Assembly (NCBI GenBank): GCA_963725425.1
Contig: CAVRYJ010000022.1
Span: 1 to 64,000, forward strand
Length of the DNA: 64,000 bases
Reading direction: 5' to 3'
Source of the DNA: Clostridium_I sp963725425
Lineage (GTDB): Bacteria; Bacillota; Clostridia; Clostridiales; Clostridiaceae
A program made the translations under genes and the position numbers. Under the pieces are notes generated by a model. It was not told the DNA's origin. It ran no database searches and saw nothing but the letters and a program-made list of their open reading frames with translations. Positions within the stretch are counted from its first letter, which is position 1. The number at the start of each line of letters is the position of its first letter. Positions 34,683-43,634 of this stretch are shown here, piece by piece.

Positions 34683-35507
34683 ATGAAAAGAAAGAACACA
34701 TTATCCTTATGTCTTACAGAATTATTAGTTTTATCAGGTTTTGGCTTATTCAAAGTTCAAGTCGCACTGGCAACACAAACAGTAGGTATTACTTATAGAG
34801 GTGACGTGCAAAACATTGGCTGGCAGCATTATGTAAGCGATGGAGCAGAAACTGGTACTGATGGGCAGGGGTTAAGAGTTGAAGCACTTGAAATCCGAAT
34901 AGTAAAGACAGCAGATGGAAGTACACCTACAGCAGTACCTTTTATAGTTGCTAATCCTGTTGTAACTTTTAAAGATAGTAATTTAGAACTAGCTATTAGA
35001 TCTAATATAAATAAGCCCACAGGAATTCTACATGAAAGTAATGTTGAGAATATTACGGATTTAGATTGTACTAAGGTATATGGCTATTCCTCAGATGGAG
35101 GTATGGCTAATATTTTTGATCTTAGTGGAATTGAAAATCTAATAAACTTGCAAAGTATTAATTTACATTACACTAAAGTGACTGATATAAGTCCATTAAA
35201 AACATTAACTAATTTACAACGTATTGATTTATCTAATAATCAAATAAGTGATATAAGTCCATTACAAGGGCTAGCCAATTTACAGAGTCTTGATTTAAGT
35301 ACTACCAAGGTAAGTGACATAAGTTCGTTAAATGGATTAATTAATTTACAATATCTTTTTTTGCATTTTAACCAAATAAGTGGCGTAAGCTCATTAAACG
35401 GATTAACTAAATTAAAAGTCCTTGAGTTAGAATCCAATCAAATAAGCAGTGCAAATCAGCTATTATTAAAAAATGTATTACCTAATTGTGACATATCCTT
35501 CAACTAG
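34683..35507 (+). CDS. Secreted ChW-leucine-rich-repeat protein, shortened paralogue, 5 LRRs
   Basis: The 274-residue protein shares the signal peptide and linker with the 18142 and 24838 products. It has only one ChW repeat (DVQNIGWQHYVSDG) fused directly to the last ChW tail (ALEIRIVKTADGS), as expected from recombination between ChW units. It carries five LRRs and the same C-terminal cap (SANQLLLKNVLPNCDISFN). Its upstream region is occupied by a repeat element, so expression may differ from the other copies. Confidence 0.85.
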   Translation: MKRKNTLSLCLTELLVLSGFGLFKVQVALATQTVGITYRGDVQNIGWQHYVSDGAETGTDGQGLRVEALEIRIVKTADGSTPTAVPFIVANPVVTFKDSNLELAIRSNINKPTGILHESNVENITDLDCTKVYGYSSDGGMANIFDLSGIENLINLQSINLHYTKVTDISPLKTLTNLQRIDLSNNQISDISPLQGLANLQSLDLSTTKVSDISSLNGLINLQYLFLHFNQISGVSSLNGLTKLKVLELESNQISSANQLLLKNVLPNCDISFN

Positions 35508-35574
35508 TGATATTGGATACCAAACGGCTACAATAACTATTGTTAATAAAAATGATTTAGCCTATTTATATAGG

Positions 35575-36724
35575 CTATTTTCCACTTAAATCACTAAGTA
35601 AACTTCCCTCCAAAGGAGTTCCCAGTCCTGTTACAAGGTCATATCCTTTTTTAGCAAAAGTGTGTGGAGCACTTCCATTACTTCCACTGGTAATATCCCT
35701 AAAATCTGAAGAATACCTAGAACCACCTGCTAAACTATACAATTGAGTTTGTACATTAGACAGTGAAACTGAACGGTTTTCATCAACTAAAGCTATAAAT
35801 GCTGCCCATGCTGGTGCTGCAAAGCTTGTACCACCAACTATATACCATTCTGAATTATAATTTACCATAACACCAGTGTTAGGATCTGCATCAAATGCTA
35901 CATCAGGTACGGCTCTATGCTTATTTGATCTAATATTAAATGACTTTTGATAACTTGGTTCAGGTTCAAATTTGCTGACACCACCGCTAGAATGTGACCA
36001 TGCAATTTCAGGTCCCGTAAGCTTACCATTAGAATCTAGCTGCAGAGTTGTTCCACCAACAGCTAAAACATTTGAACAAGCTGCAGGCCACTCTACCCCA
36101 GCGGCATCATCACCGGAAGATGATACGTAAACAGTACCAGAGATGCTGGAAGTGCGAATCTAAACTTACGTCTTCGGAAAATTCAGAAGTACCCCAGCTC
36201 ATGGAAACAACTTGGACCCCTAAATTTGATGCATAATCTACAGCGGCTAAAAGGTCACTGGTAGAAGTGGAATTTGCAACAACAATGTCTATAGCCGCAT
36301 TGGGAGCTAATGCATGTGCCCACTCAACGTCAAGTGAAGTTTCTTTTGCCCAGCCAATATCACTAGTTACAGGTGTCCCTTCAGGATAAAAAGTCTGCAA
36401 ATTGGCGGCACTTATACTATACTTATTATCAAATGCAGTTAAATCTTGCGTAATTGTTGGACTACCATCTACTTCAACAATTGCAATTGTTTGATTTTTT
36501 CCTGTTGCAGTGAGATTATTTATTCCATAGGCATTTTTTATTTGTGAAGGCACATATGATATTTCTTGAGGATGTTCTTTTCTAGGTCTAAACTTACCAT
36601 TAGTTACGATTTGTACATGACCATAATTTTTGTTAACTGTTTGTCCTGTAATCGCTACTGAAGACCCAAATAATAAAGGGCAAAACAATGAAGCAATTAA
36701 AATTACACTAGCTTTCTTTTTCAC
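35575..36724 (-). pseudogene. Secreted S53 (sedolisin/kumamolisin-type) peptidase, frameshifted
   Basis: The start is placed at GTG 36724 because AAAGGAGG lies just upstream; a signal peptide follows (ASVILIASLFCPLLFGSSVA). The catalytic Glu and Asp are in AKETSLDVEW (about residue 127-131), the oxyanion Asp in SSSGDDAAG, and the nucleophile Ser in GGTSFAAPAW near 35830. The frame breaks near 36150, between SHF and SISGTVYVSSSG, by one base. All catalytic residues are present, so repair would give an active-looking enzyme of about 380 residues without the large prodomain of kumamolisin. The family works at acid pH. Confidence 0.82.
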
Positions 36725-37246
36725 AGAAAAGCCTCCTTTGATATATATCAATATTTGACAACTTACCTAATAATATCATATCGTGGCTATATGTTAAATT
36801 ATAATAAATCAATTATTTACAAATATTATTTAATGTTGACATAGCATAGAGTTCTTAGCATCTTTGATGCTTAGAAATCGTTAGTAAGGCGCGTGTCATC
36901 CGTTATATTCTAAAGACAAAGCGATTGATGAAACTACTAAGAGGCTGCCAAAAAAAAATTCAAATATTTGGTAGTGGTTCTTTACGCAAAGCAGCCGTAG
37001 ATGGAGAAGTTGAAAATGAAGGTACCGTTACAGTAGGTCATGTTAATGGTATGTTGACTCATAAATTCAAATAGTAAAACATTTGAATTTATGGGTCAAC
37101 ATTTTTCTTAGCGTTTGAAAAATCATTTTCGGGTATGCTACCCCTATGCTAAGGATATATTTAAATATTACGATAATGTAATAACAGGTAAATGAGTATT
37201 ACCTGAACAAAAAATCGCAAAAATGTTTCATAGGAGGAATAGACGC
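36725..37246. other. Intergenic region with gene scrap, repeats and terminator
   Basis: 36845-36950 contains repeat sequence shared with 34530 (ATTGATGAAACTACTAAG), including an internal TTCTTAGCATC/GATGCTTAGAA hairpin. 36958-37074 is a 38-codon open tail (IQIFGSGSLRKAAVDGEVEN ... THKFK) without start, not recognised. 37052-37101 forms a strong terminator (TGTTGAC...GTCAACA, long A/T stem, T-run after it). Confidence 0.55.
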
Positions 37247-38065
37247 ATGGAAAAAATAATTGAGTCATTTTTGGATATTATGCCTGTGTTAAAAGATGTA
37301 TTACAAGAGGATATATCTGTAGCTGTAGTGGATACCACTAACTTTCTGTATTATCGTCCTAGTGATACTATTGATTTACATATTGAAATTGGTAAAAAGC
37401 TTACTAATGCTGACCCAATATATACAGCAATGCAAGGGGGCAAGATAACAAGTGTGATTGTGCCCAAAGAAGTATATGGAGTACCTTTTAAGTCTGTGGT
37501 ATATCCAATTAATGATTCACAAGGAAATATTATTGGTGCTGTAGCTACAGGTAAAAGCTTAGGTAAACAATTAAAAGCAGAAGAAGCATCAGAAACTGTG
37601 TTTAGTTCATTACAGCAGACAAATGCAAGTATTGAAGAACTCTCTTCAAATTCACAAAACCTAGTATCATCCATGGATAATATTACAGGGTATACTAATA
37701 TCACTAATGAAAAGATAAAAAAGATAGATTTATTACTTAATGCAATTCAAAACATTTCTTCTAAGTCGAATCTATTAGCTTTAAATGCTGCAATAGAAGC
37801 TGCAAGAGCAGGTGATGCTGGGAAGGGATTTTCAGTAGTTGCAAATGAAATGAAGAAACTTTCCGTACTTAGTAAGGACTCTGCCATAGAGGTTTCTAAA
37901 ACACTTGTGGAGATTAAGAACTCCATAGATGAAATTATAAAGGAAATTACATCCACAAGCCTAATGGCAGAGTCACAGTCTGCTGCAACTCAAGAAATTA
38001 CGGCTACAATAGAAGAAATCACATCATCTTCTCAAGTATTAGCCCAAATGACAAGGATAGTTTAA
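37247..38065 (+). CDS. Soluble methyl-accepting chemotaxis-type sensor
   Basis: ATG 37247 follows ATAGGAGG and gives 272 residues. The N-terminal 115 residues form a small sensor domain with PINDSQGNIIGAVATGKSL, a PAS/CACHE-like end. The C-terminal part is a shortened MCP signalling hairpin with the conserved tip ALNAAIEAARAGDAGKGFSV. There are no membrane segments. This compact cytoplasmic receptor type is common in clostridia; it would signal to CheA/CheW or, if too short for that, act on another partner. The ligand is unknown. Confidence 0.85.
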   Translation: MEKIIESFLDIMPVLKDVLQEDISVAVVDTTNFLYYRPSDTIDLHIEIGKKLTNADPIYTAMQGGKITSVIVPKEVYGVPFKSVVYPINDSQGNIIGAVATGKSLGKQLKAEEASETVFSSLQQTNASIEELSSNSQNLVSSMDNITGYTNITNEKIKKIDLLLNAIQNISSKSNLLALNAAIEAARAGDAGKGFSVVANEMKKLSVLSKDSAIEVSKTLVEIKNSIDEIIKEITSTSLMAESQSAATQEITATIEEITSSSQVLAQMTRIV

Positions 38066-38090
38066 AATAATTCATTTAAGGAAAATAGTT

Positions 38091-38130
38091 AATATACTCT
38101 GAAAATAATATTTCAGAGTATATTATTTTT
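38091..38130 (+). terminator. Terminator after the chemoreceptor gene
   Basis: AATATACTCTGAAA (38091-38104) pairs with TTTCAGAGTATATT (38111-38124), followed by ATTTTT. Confidence 0.85.
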
Positions 38131-38550
38131 ACCTAATAGTCTAGAGTTTAAAGTATATTATACGCTTAAAGATGCCATCACCCTGTTTTATAGCTTTAAA
38201 AAAGAACAACTAGTACCAGTATAACCATACTTATCACCTCTATATGAATTGTGTGTTCTGTAAAATTTTAATGTTTATCATATTAAAATTAAAGCGCACT
38301 ATTCCATATTTTAAACACATAGTTCCATTTTATAAAGGAAAAGCTCGCTGTAATATGAAGGTACAATATGGTAGCATATTTATTCTAAACGAAATGGCTT
38401 TGTTTATAGTTTTAAACTCAATCATTATTAATCCTTCCAATTTCACTATAGACAGATTCTTAGTGTCTATCAAATTTGAATATGCTCAGACTATATTGAC
38501 AGCTTAGTGCAGGCTGAAATTATATTTCGAATTTTAGAAGGGGGAAAATT
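38131..38550. other. Intergenic region upstream of the glycosidase gene
   Basis: An 87-codon frame at 38244-38507 has poor composition and no ribosome site, and I do not accept it as a gene. TTGACA at 38497-38502 may be the -35 of the glycosidase promoter. Nothing else is recognised. Confidence 0.35.
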
Positions 38551-40290
38551 ATGTTGAAAAGAAACTTTAAAAAATGTTGTTTGATGTTATTGTTTTCTGT
38601 GTTTACACTTGTAAACATATTACCTGTGAAGACGGTATTTGCCTCAGATGCAATAACTGTAGACTGTGGAAGCGTGTTAAGGGGTGTAACCCATTGCGCA
38701 AGTGGATCACTTTATGGAATTACTGAAACAACACCGTCGGATGTTAACGGTCTCGTAGCTCCGCTTACCCCATATGTAATGAGAAATCCCGCACGTGGGG
38801 GCTCTGGTGACCAGCATTCATTTGGTGCTGCAATACCTGTAGCAGGAAGGCTTGCTGGAATTCCTACTGCTAAGGTCTCGGTTGATCTAGCGGATATGTT
38901 ACCCGGTTGGCCATACCAATTTCCAGGTATGTCTAGTTGGCTCAGTCAGGTAAATTCCTTTATAGCAGACAAGAAGGCATCAGGTTATAATAATTTTTAT
39001 GGTTATGAAATATGGAACGAGCCTGACGGTACTTGGAACACTGCTAACGGCACTTTCAACAGTTTTTGGCAGCAGACTTACAACGATATTCGTGCAAATG
39101 ATCCCGGTGCTAAAATCATAGGTCCTTGCTGGAGCTGGTATGACAATAACGCTATAAGCAGCTTCATGAGTTTCTGCAAAGCTAACAACTGTATTCCAGA
39201 TATAATGAGCTGGCATGAGCTTGGCGGAGGTGGCGGAAGTGAAGTGGTATCACCGCATTTACAAGCCTATAGGGCGCTTGAAACTTCCTTGGGGATAAGT
39301 GCAAGGGCAATTAGTATAAACGAATACTGCGATCCTAACCATAACCTTGAAGGGCAACCTGGATCGTCCGCACGTTATATAGCAAAATTTGAGCGTTATA
39401 AGGTAGACAGTGCATGTATATCTTGGTGGTTTGTTCCTACTCCTGGCAGATTGGGCAGTCTTCTTGCTACCGACACGCAAAAGGGTTCAGGCTGGTATTT
39501 CTATAAATGGTATGGAGACATGACGGGAAATATGGTCAGTGTCACACCTCCAAATGATGCAAGCAGTAATATAGACGGCGCTGCTTGTGTGGACTCGTCA
39601 GCTAAATATATAAGCTTTATTATGGGGGGACCCAATAGTGGTACTGTAAGTACAACATTCAAGAATATACCTTCCTTTATTGGCTCTACCGCATCAGTTA
39701 AGGTGGAAAAGGTTGACTGGGTAAGCAAGGATACTGTTTCCAACGGCACAACCACAGTATCAACCTCGAATTACACCGTGTCCGGCGGTCAGATTACAGT
39801 AACATTATCAGGCATGAATAGCAGTTCCGGATACCGTATATACATTACTCCAGGTTCAGGCAGCGGCAGCGGTATAGTATCTGGAAATACTTACACCCTT
39901 ACCAGCCTTATGAGCGGATTAGCTCTGGACAACTACAACTCCACGGTGGATGGAAATCAAGTGGGACAGTGGACGCCTAGCGGCGCAAGTACACAGCAAT
40001 GGAATATTACAAGCGTTGGAAACGGCTATTATACGCTCACAGATCAGATGAGCGGCAAAAACCTGGACAACAACAATAGCAACACAAACGGTACACATGA
40101 AGTGCAGTGGACAGTGAATAAAGGAAATACCCAATTATGGAAGATCGTTAATGTGAGTGGAAATATATATACGCTCCAGAATCAGATGAGCGGTTTGAAC
40201 CTTGACAATGGCAACAGCACTTTAAACGGCCAGACAGTTATACAATTTACTCCTAATGGTAATACTACACAGCAGTGGATAATCAAATAG
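38551..40290 (+). CDS. Secreted clan GH-A glycoside hydrolase with ricin-type lectin domain
   Basis: The 579-residue protein has a signal peptide (SVFTLVNILPVKTVFAS) and a TIM-barrel domain (about 35-330). The likely acid/base Glu is in EIWNEPDG (about 154) and the nucleophile Glu in SINEYCD (about 256), which points to clan GH-A (GH39- or GH5-like; the family is not certain). A beta domain follows, then a three-lobed ricin B/CBM13-like lectin (about 445-579) with repeated QMSGKNLDNNNS and QQW motifs. GC content is visibly higher than in neighbouring genes, suggesting transfer. It probably attacks plant or microbial polysaccharide outside the cell. Confidence 0.8.
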   Translation: MLKRNFKKCCLMLLFSVFTLVNILPVKTVFASDAITVDCGSVLRGVTHCASGSLYGITETTPSDVNGLVAPLTPYVMRNPARGGSGDQHSFGAAIPVAGRLAGIPTAKVSVDLADMLPGWPYQFPGMSSWLSQVNSFIADKKASGYNNFYGYEIWNEPDGTWNTANGTFNSFWQQTYNDIRANDPGAKIIGPCWSWYDNNAISSFMSFCKANNCIPDIMSWHELGGGGGSEVVSPHLQAYRALETSLGISARAISINEYCDPNHNLEGQPGSSARYIAKFERYKVDSACISWWFVPTPGRLGSLLATDTQKGSGWYFYKWYGDMTGNMVSVTPPNDASSNIDGAACVDSSAKYISFIMGGPNSGTVSTTFKNIPSFIGSTASVKVEKVDWVSKDTVSNGTTTVSTSNYTVSGGQITVTLSGMNSSSGYRIYITPGSGSGSGIVSGNTYTLTSLMSGLALDNYNSTVDGNQVGQWTPSGASTQQWNITSVGNGYYTLTDQMSGKNLDNNNSNTNGTHEVQWTVNKGNTQLWKIVNVSGNIYTLQNQMSGLNLDNGNSTLNGQTVIQFTPNGNTTQQWIIK

Positions 40291-40301
40291 GTTAAAATAT
40301 T

Positions 40302-40332
40302 AAGCCTCATGCACTGGCATGAGGCTTTTTGC
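40302..40332 (+). terminator. Terminator of the glycosidase gene
   Basis: AAGCCTCATGC (40302-40312) pairs perfectly with GCATGAGGCTT (40317-40327), then TTTT. Confidence 0.92.
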
Positions 40333-40356
40333 TTGTTATTTCTTTGATCATGCCTA
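40333..40356 (-). repeat. Fragment of the GGCATC element end
   Basis: TTGTTATTTCTTTGATCATG followed by CC matches the complement of the left terminal repeat at 57568-57591 with one change. It directly follows the glycosidase terminator. Confidence 0.55.
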
Positions 40357-40502
40357 AAGTATATTGCAGGAAGTTCATTGTCATTAACTATTCTATGTAT
40401 AAATGACATAGGTCTATTTAAAAAATGAGAAAATCAGGTTAGTATAAAGAGGTAGTAATTAACATATTTGTTTTAAAAAATATATGGGATGGGGGTATAT
40501 CT

Positions 40503-41780
40503 ATGAGAAAAAAAATAGTTGCTCTAGTACTAGGATTAATATTAGCACTATCATTATTTAGCGGATGTGGAGCGCAAACTACAGGTTCAAACAGTAATAC
40601 AACAAAGGGCAAAGTGGTAACGATTACTTATGCAATTTGGGATTCCAATCAAGAAAAAGGTCTTAGGAAAATGGCAGATGAATTTGAAAAAGCTAACCCA
40701 GGAATTAAGATCAAAATTCAAGTGACAGGTTGGGATGATTATTGGACAGCACTTGAAGCAGCAGGCACAGGCGGATCATTACCAGATACATTCTGGATGC
40801 ATTCAAATGAAATTTACAAATATGCATCAAATGGTATGTTACTTAATTTAAATGACAAAATTAAAGCAAGTAACAAAGTAGAAATGGGTAAGTTCCCAAA
40901 AGGATTAGTATCTATCTATAATTTCAAGGGAAATCAATATGCAATACCAAAAGATTATGATACTATCGGCCTTTGGTATAATAAGACTATGTTTGATAAA
41001 GCCGGAATTTCTTATCCAAATGATAAATGGACATGGACTGATTTATACAATGCAGCTAAAAAGCTAACAAAACCAGATGGTTCACAATATGGGATTCTTA
41101 CACCACTTCATAATCAAGAAGGATATTACAATTTTGTATATCAAAATGGAGGTACAATCATTACAAAGGATAAAAAATCAGGTTACGACGATCCAAAAAC
41201 AATTGAAGCTATGAAGTATTATGTGAATTTTGTGAAAGAAGGACTTTCCCCTAAAGAATTTGGGGATGCAGAACGTGCTACTGATATGGAAAGCGGAAAA
41301 TGTGCTATGGGATTTTTCGGATCATGGAATTTATCAGGATTCACTGCAAATGATTATATGGTGAAAAACTTTGATGTAACAGTATTGCCAGCTTCTAATA
41401 GTGGAGGCAGAGCATCAATTTTTAATGGTCTTGGAAATGCAATAGCCAAAACTACTAAACATCCGGATGAAGCTTTTAAATGGGTAGAGTATTTAAGCTC
41501 TAAAGAAGGACAAACAAGACAGGCACAATTAGGTGTAGCTATTTCAGCATATAATGGAGCTGCAGATTCATGGGTTAAATCTAACAAAGCATTTAATGTA
41601 AAGGTATTTATAGATATGGTTAAATATGCTCAAATCAGACCATATTCTAATACAACAAGTGTTTGGGAAGATAAGGCATATGAAGCATTAAAAGGTGCTT
41701 TTACAGGTGAAAAGACAGTAGAACAGGCTTGTAAAGACGCCGCATCTATAATGAATCAAAGTCTATCACAAGAAAAATAA
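40503..41780 (+). CDS. Sugar ABC transporter substrate-binding lipoprotein
   Basis: The 425-residue protein has a lipobox (LSLFSGCGAQ) and the family 1 solute-binding fold (ITYAIWDSNQEKGLRKMADE, PDTFWMHSNEIYKYASNGML, DTIGLWYNKTMFDKAGI). It captures sugars outside the cell for the two permeases encoded next. A GH36 alpha-galactosidase closes the operon, so raffinose-type or melibiose-type alpha-galactosides are the likely ligands. A hairpin after its stop probably limits transcription of the later genes so that more binding protein is made. Confidence 0.9.
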   Translation: MRKKIVALVLGLILALSLFSGCGAQTTGSNSNTTKGKVVTITYAIWDSNQEKGLRKMADEFEKANPGIKIKIQVTGWDDYWTALEAAGTGGSLPDTFWMHSNEIYKYASNGMLLNLNDKIKASNKVEMGKFPKGLVSIYNFKGNQYAIPKDYDTIGLWYNKTMFDKAGISYPNDKWTWTDLYNAAKKLTKPDGSQYGILTPLHNQEGYYNFVYQNGGTIITKDKKSGYDDPKTIEAMKYYVNFVKEGLSPKEFGDAERATDMESGKCAMGFFGSWNLSGFTANDYMVKNFDVTVLPASNSGGRASIFNGLGNAIAKTTKHPDEAFKWVEYLSSKEGQTRQAQLGVAISAYNGAADSWVKSNKAFNVKVFIDMVKYAQIRPYSNTTSVWEDKAYEALKGAFTGEKTVEQACKDAASIMNQSLSQEK

Positions 41781-41800
41781 TATTTTTGTATATATGATTT

Positions 41801-41828
41801 TTGCGGCAAACAATTGAGTTTGCCGCAA
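41801..41828 (+). terminator. Intercistronic hairpin (partial terminator)
   Basis: TTGCGGCAAAC (41801-41811) pairs with GTTTGCCGCAA (41818-41828), a perfect 11-bp stem with a 6-base loop and only a weak T-run. Its place between binding protein and permease genes fits a read-through terminator or 3'-end stabiliser. Confidence 0.75.
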
Positions 41829-41855
41829 TTTCTAATAAGGCTGGAGATGATAATA

Positions 41856-42779
41856 GTGGTGAATTTACAAGTTACAAAAGTTAAAATAAAGCCAACAAAA
41901 CGACGAGTAAATGAATGGTTTTGGGCATGGGCCTTAGTTGCTCCAACAATTATAGGACTTCTAGTGCTGAATATAATTCCAATTTTTCAGACTTTATATA
42001 TGAGCTTTTTTAAAAGTGGAGATTTTGGAATAGGAAATATATTTGTAGGTTTAGGTAATTACAAACAAATGTTATATGATGTTCAAGTTTGGGATGCATT
42101 AGCAAATACATTGAAATATACAATAATTGTTGTTCCAGTTACTATTGTATTTTCCATGATTATTTCAGTTTTATTAAATGGTAACCTTAAAGGAAAATCA
42201 ATCTATCGTACTATTTATTTTATTCCAATGATGGCAGCTCCAGCAGCTGTAACAATGATGTGGAAATGGCTATACAATAATCAATTTGGTTTACTAAATG
42301 TTTTTATTAAGAAAATAGGATTGGGACCAGTTGATTGGATAAATAATCCCAATATAGCCCTTATTTCAGTAGCGATTATCGGTATATGGAGTACAGTTGG
42401 TTATAACATGGTGTTATTATTAGCAGGATTACAAGAAATACCAAAAGATTATTATGAGGCATCACTTATTGATGGTGCCAGTCCCTTAGCACAGTTTTTT
42501 AAAATAACCTTGCCGTTAATTTCACCAACTTTATTTTTCGTTATTGTAACATCAGTTATTCAATCCATGCAGGTATTTGATGTAATTTATATGATGATTG
42601 ATGTTACTAATCCGGCATATAATAAAACAGTTTCTTTGGTTTATTTATTCTATAACAACTCATTTAAGTATTCTAATAAAGGATATGGTTCTGCCATTGT
42701 TATGTTATTACTTGTAATTATCATGATTATTACAGTAATTCAAATGAAAGTTCAGAAAAAATGGGTTAACTATATGTAG
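41856..42779 (+). CDS. Sugar ABC transporter permease (MalF/MsmF type)
   Basis: The likely start is GTG 41856, nine bases after GGAG, giving 307 residues. Six membrane segments and the EAA loop EASLIDGASPLAQFFKITLP (the contact with the ATPase) are present. It pairs with the permease at 42793. There is no ATP-binding subunit in the operon, so a shared MsmK/MalK-type ATPase elsewhere must energise the system. Confidence 0.9.
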   Translation: MVNLQVTKVKIKPTKRRVNEWFWAWALVAPTIIGLLVLNIIPIFQTLYMSFFKSGDFGIGNIFVGLGNYKQMLYDVQVWDALANTLKYTIIVVPVTIVFSMIISVLLNGNLKGKSIYRTIYFIPMMAAPAAVTMMWKWLYNNQFGLLNVFIKKIGLGPVDWINNPNIALISVAIIGIWSTVGYNMVLLLAGLQEIPKDYYEASLIDGASPLAQFFKITLPLISPTLFFVIVTSVIQSMQVFDVIYMMIDVTNPAYNKTVSLVYLFYNNSFKYSNKGYGSAIVMLLLVIIMIITVIQMKVQKKWVNYM

Positions 42780-42792
42780 GGAGTGAAAACAA

Positions 42793-43623
42793 ATGGAAAC
42801 TAAAAAAAGATTAAAAACCATAGTTATTCATGCAGTACTAATAATAGGCGCCTGCGTAATGATTTTGCCATTTGTTTGGATGTTACTTACATCATTTAAG
42901 TCGGTTACTGAATCTACTTCGATGAATCCTTTTGTGATTTTTCCAGCAAAATGGCGAATAGAAAATTATATGGAGGTAATTAAACAAAATAATTTTTTTA
43001 TGTTATACTTTAATACTTTTGCAATGATGGCTGTAAGAGTGGTTTGTTCTGTTGGATTTAGTGCAATGGCTGCATATGCATTTGCAAGACTTAAATTTCC
43101 AGGAAAGAATTTACTTTTTGGTTTAGTATTATTCCAAATGATGGTGCCAACCCAGATATTTATTATTCCACAATATTTAATGGTTGATAAACTAGGATTG
43201 AGAAATACCATCTTTGCATTATCATTTCCAGGATTAGTCAGTGCTTTTGGAACCTTTTTATTAAGGCAATTTTTTGCGGGTCTCCCAAAGGAGTTGGAAG
43301 AAGCAGCTATACTAGATGGATGCAATATTGGTCAGACTTTTGCTAAAATAATGCTTCCACTAGTAAAATCAGGGTTAATAGCCCTTAGTATATTCACTGC
43401 ATTATTTGCGTTTAAGGATTTAATGTGGCCTTTGATTATAAATTCAGACCCAGATGCAGCCACATTATCATCAGCTTTAGCCAAAATACAGAGTGGATAT
43501 TCTGTTAATTATCCAGATCTAATGGCAGCTTCAGTACTTGCTATATGGCCGATGTTATTGATTTACGCTATATTTCAAAAGCAGTTTATTGAAGGTATAT
43601 CTACATCCGGTGGAAAACTATAA
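42793..43623 (+). CDS. Sugar ABC transporter permease (MalG/MsmG type)
   Basis: The 276-residue protein has six membrane segments and the EAA loop EEAAILDGCNIGQTFAKIML. It starts after GGGAGTG, 13 bp beyond the first permease, and its stop is 11 bp before the GH36 gene, so the genes form one operon. The product completes the inner-membrane channel for the sugar. Confidence 0.92.
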   Translation: METKKRLKTIVIHAVLIIGACVMILPFVWMLLTSFKSVTESTSMNPFVIFPAKWRIENYMEVIKQNNFFMLYFNTFAMMAVRVVCSVGFSAMAAYAFARLKFPGKNLLFGLVLFQMMVPTQIFIIPQYLMVDKLGLRNTIFALSFPGLVSAFGTFLLRQFFAGLPKELEEAAILDGCNIGQTFAKIMLPLVKSGLIALSIFTALFAFKDLMWPLIINSDPDAATLSSALAKIQSGYSVNYPDLMAASVLAIWPMLLIYAIFQKQFIEGISTSGGKL

Positions 43624-43634
43624 AGGAGGACAGT

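Noticed and set aside
38244..38507. 87-codon frame before the glycosidase
   Set aside because: No ribosome site, unlikely composition and no recognisable domain.
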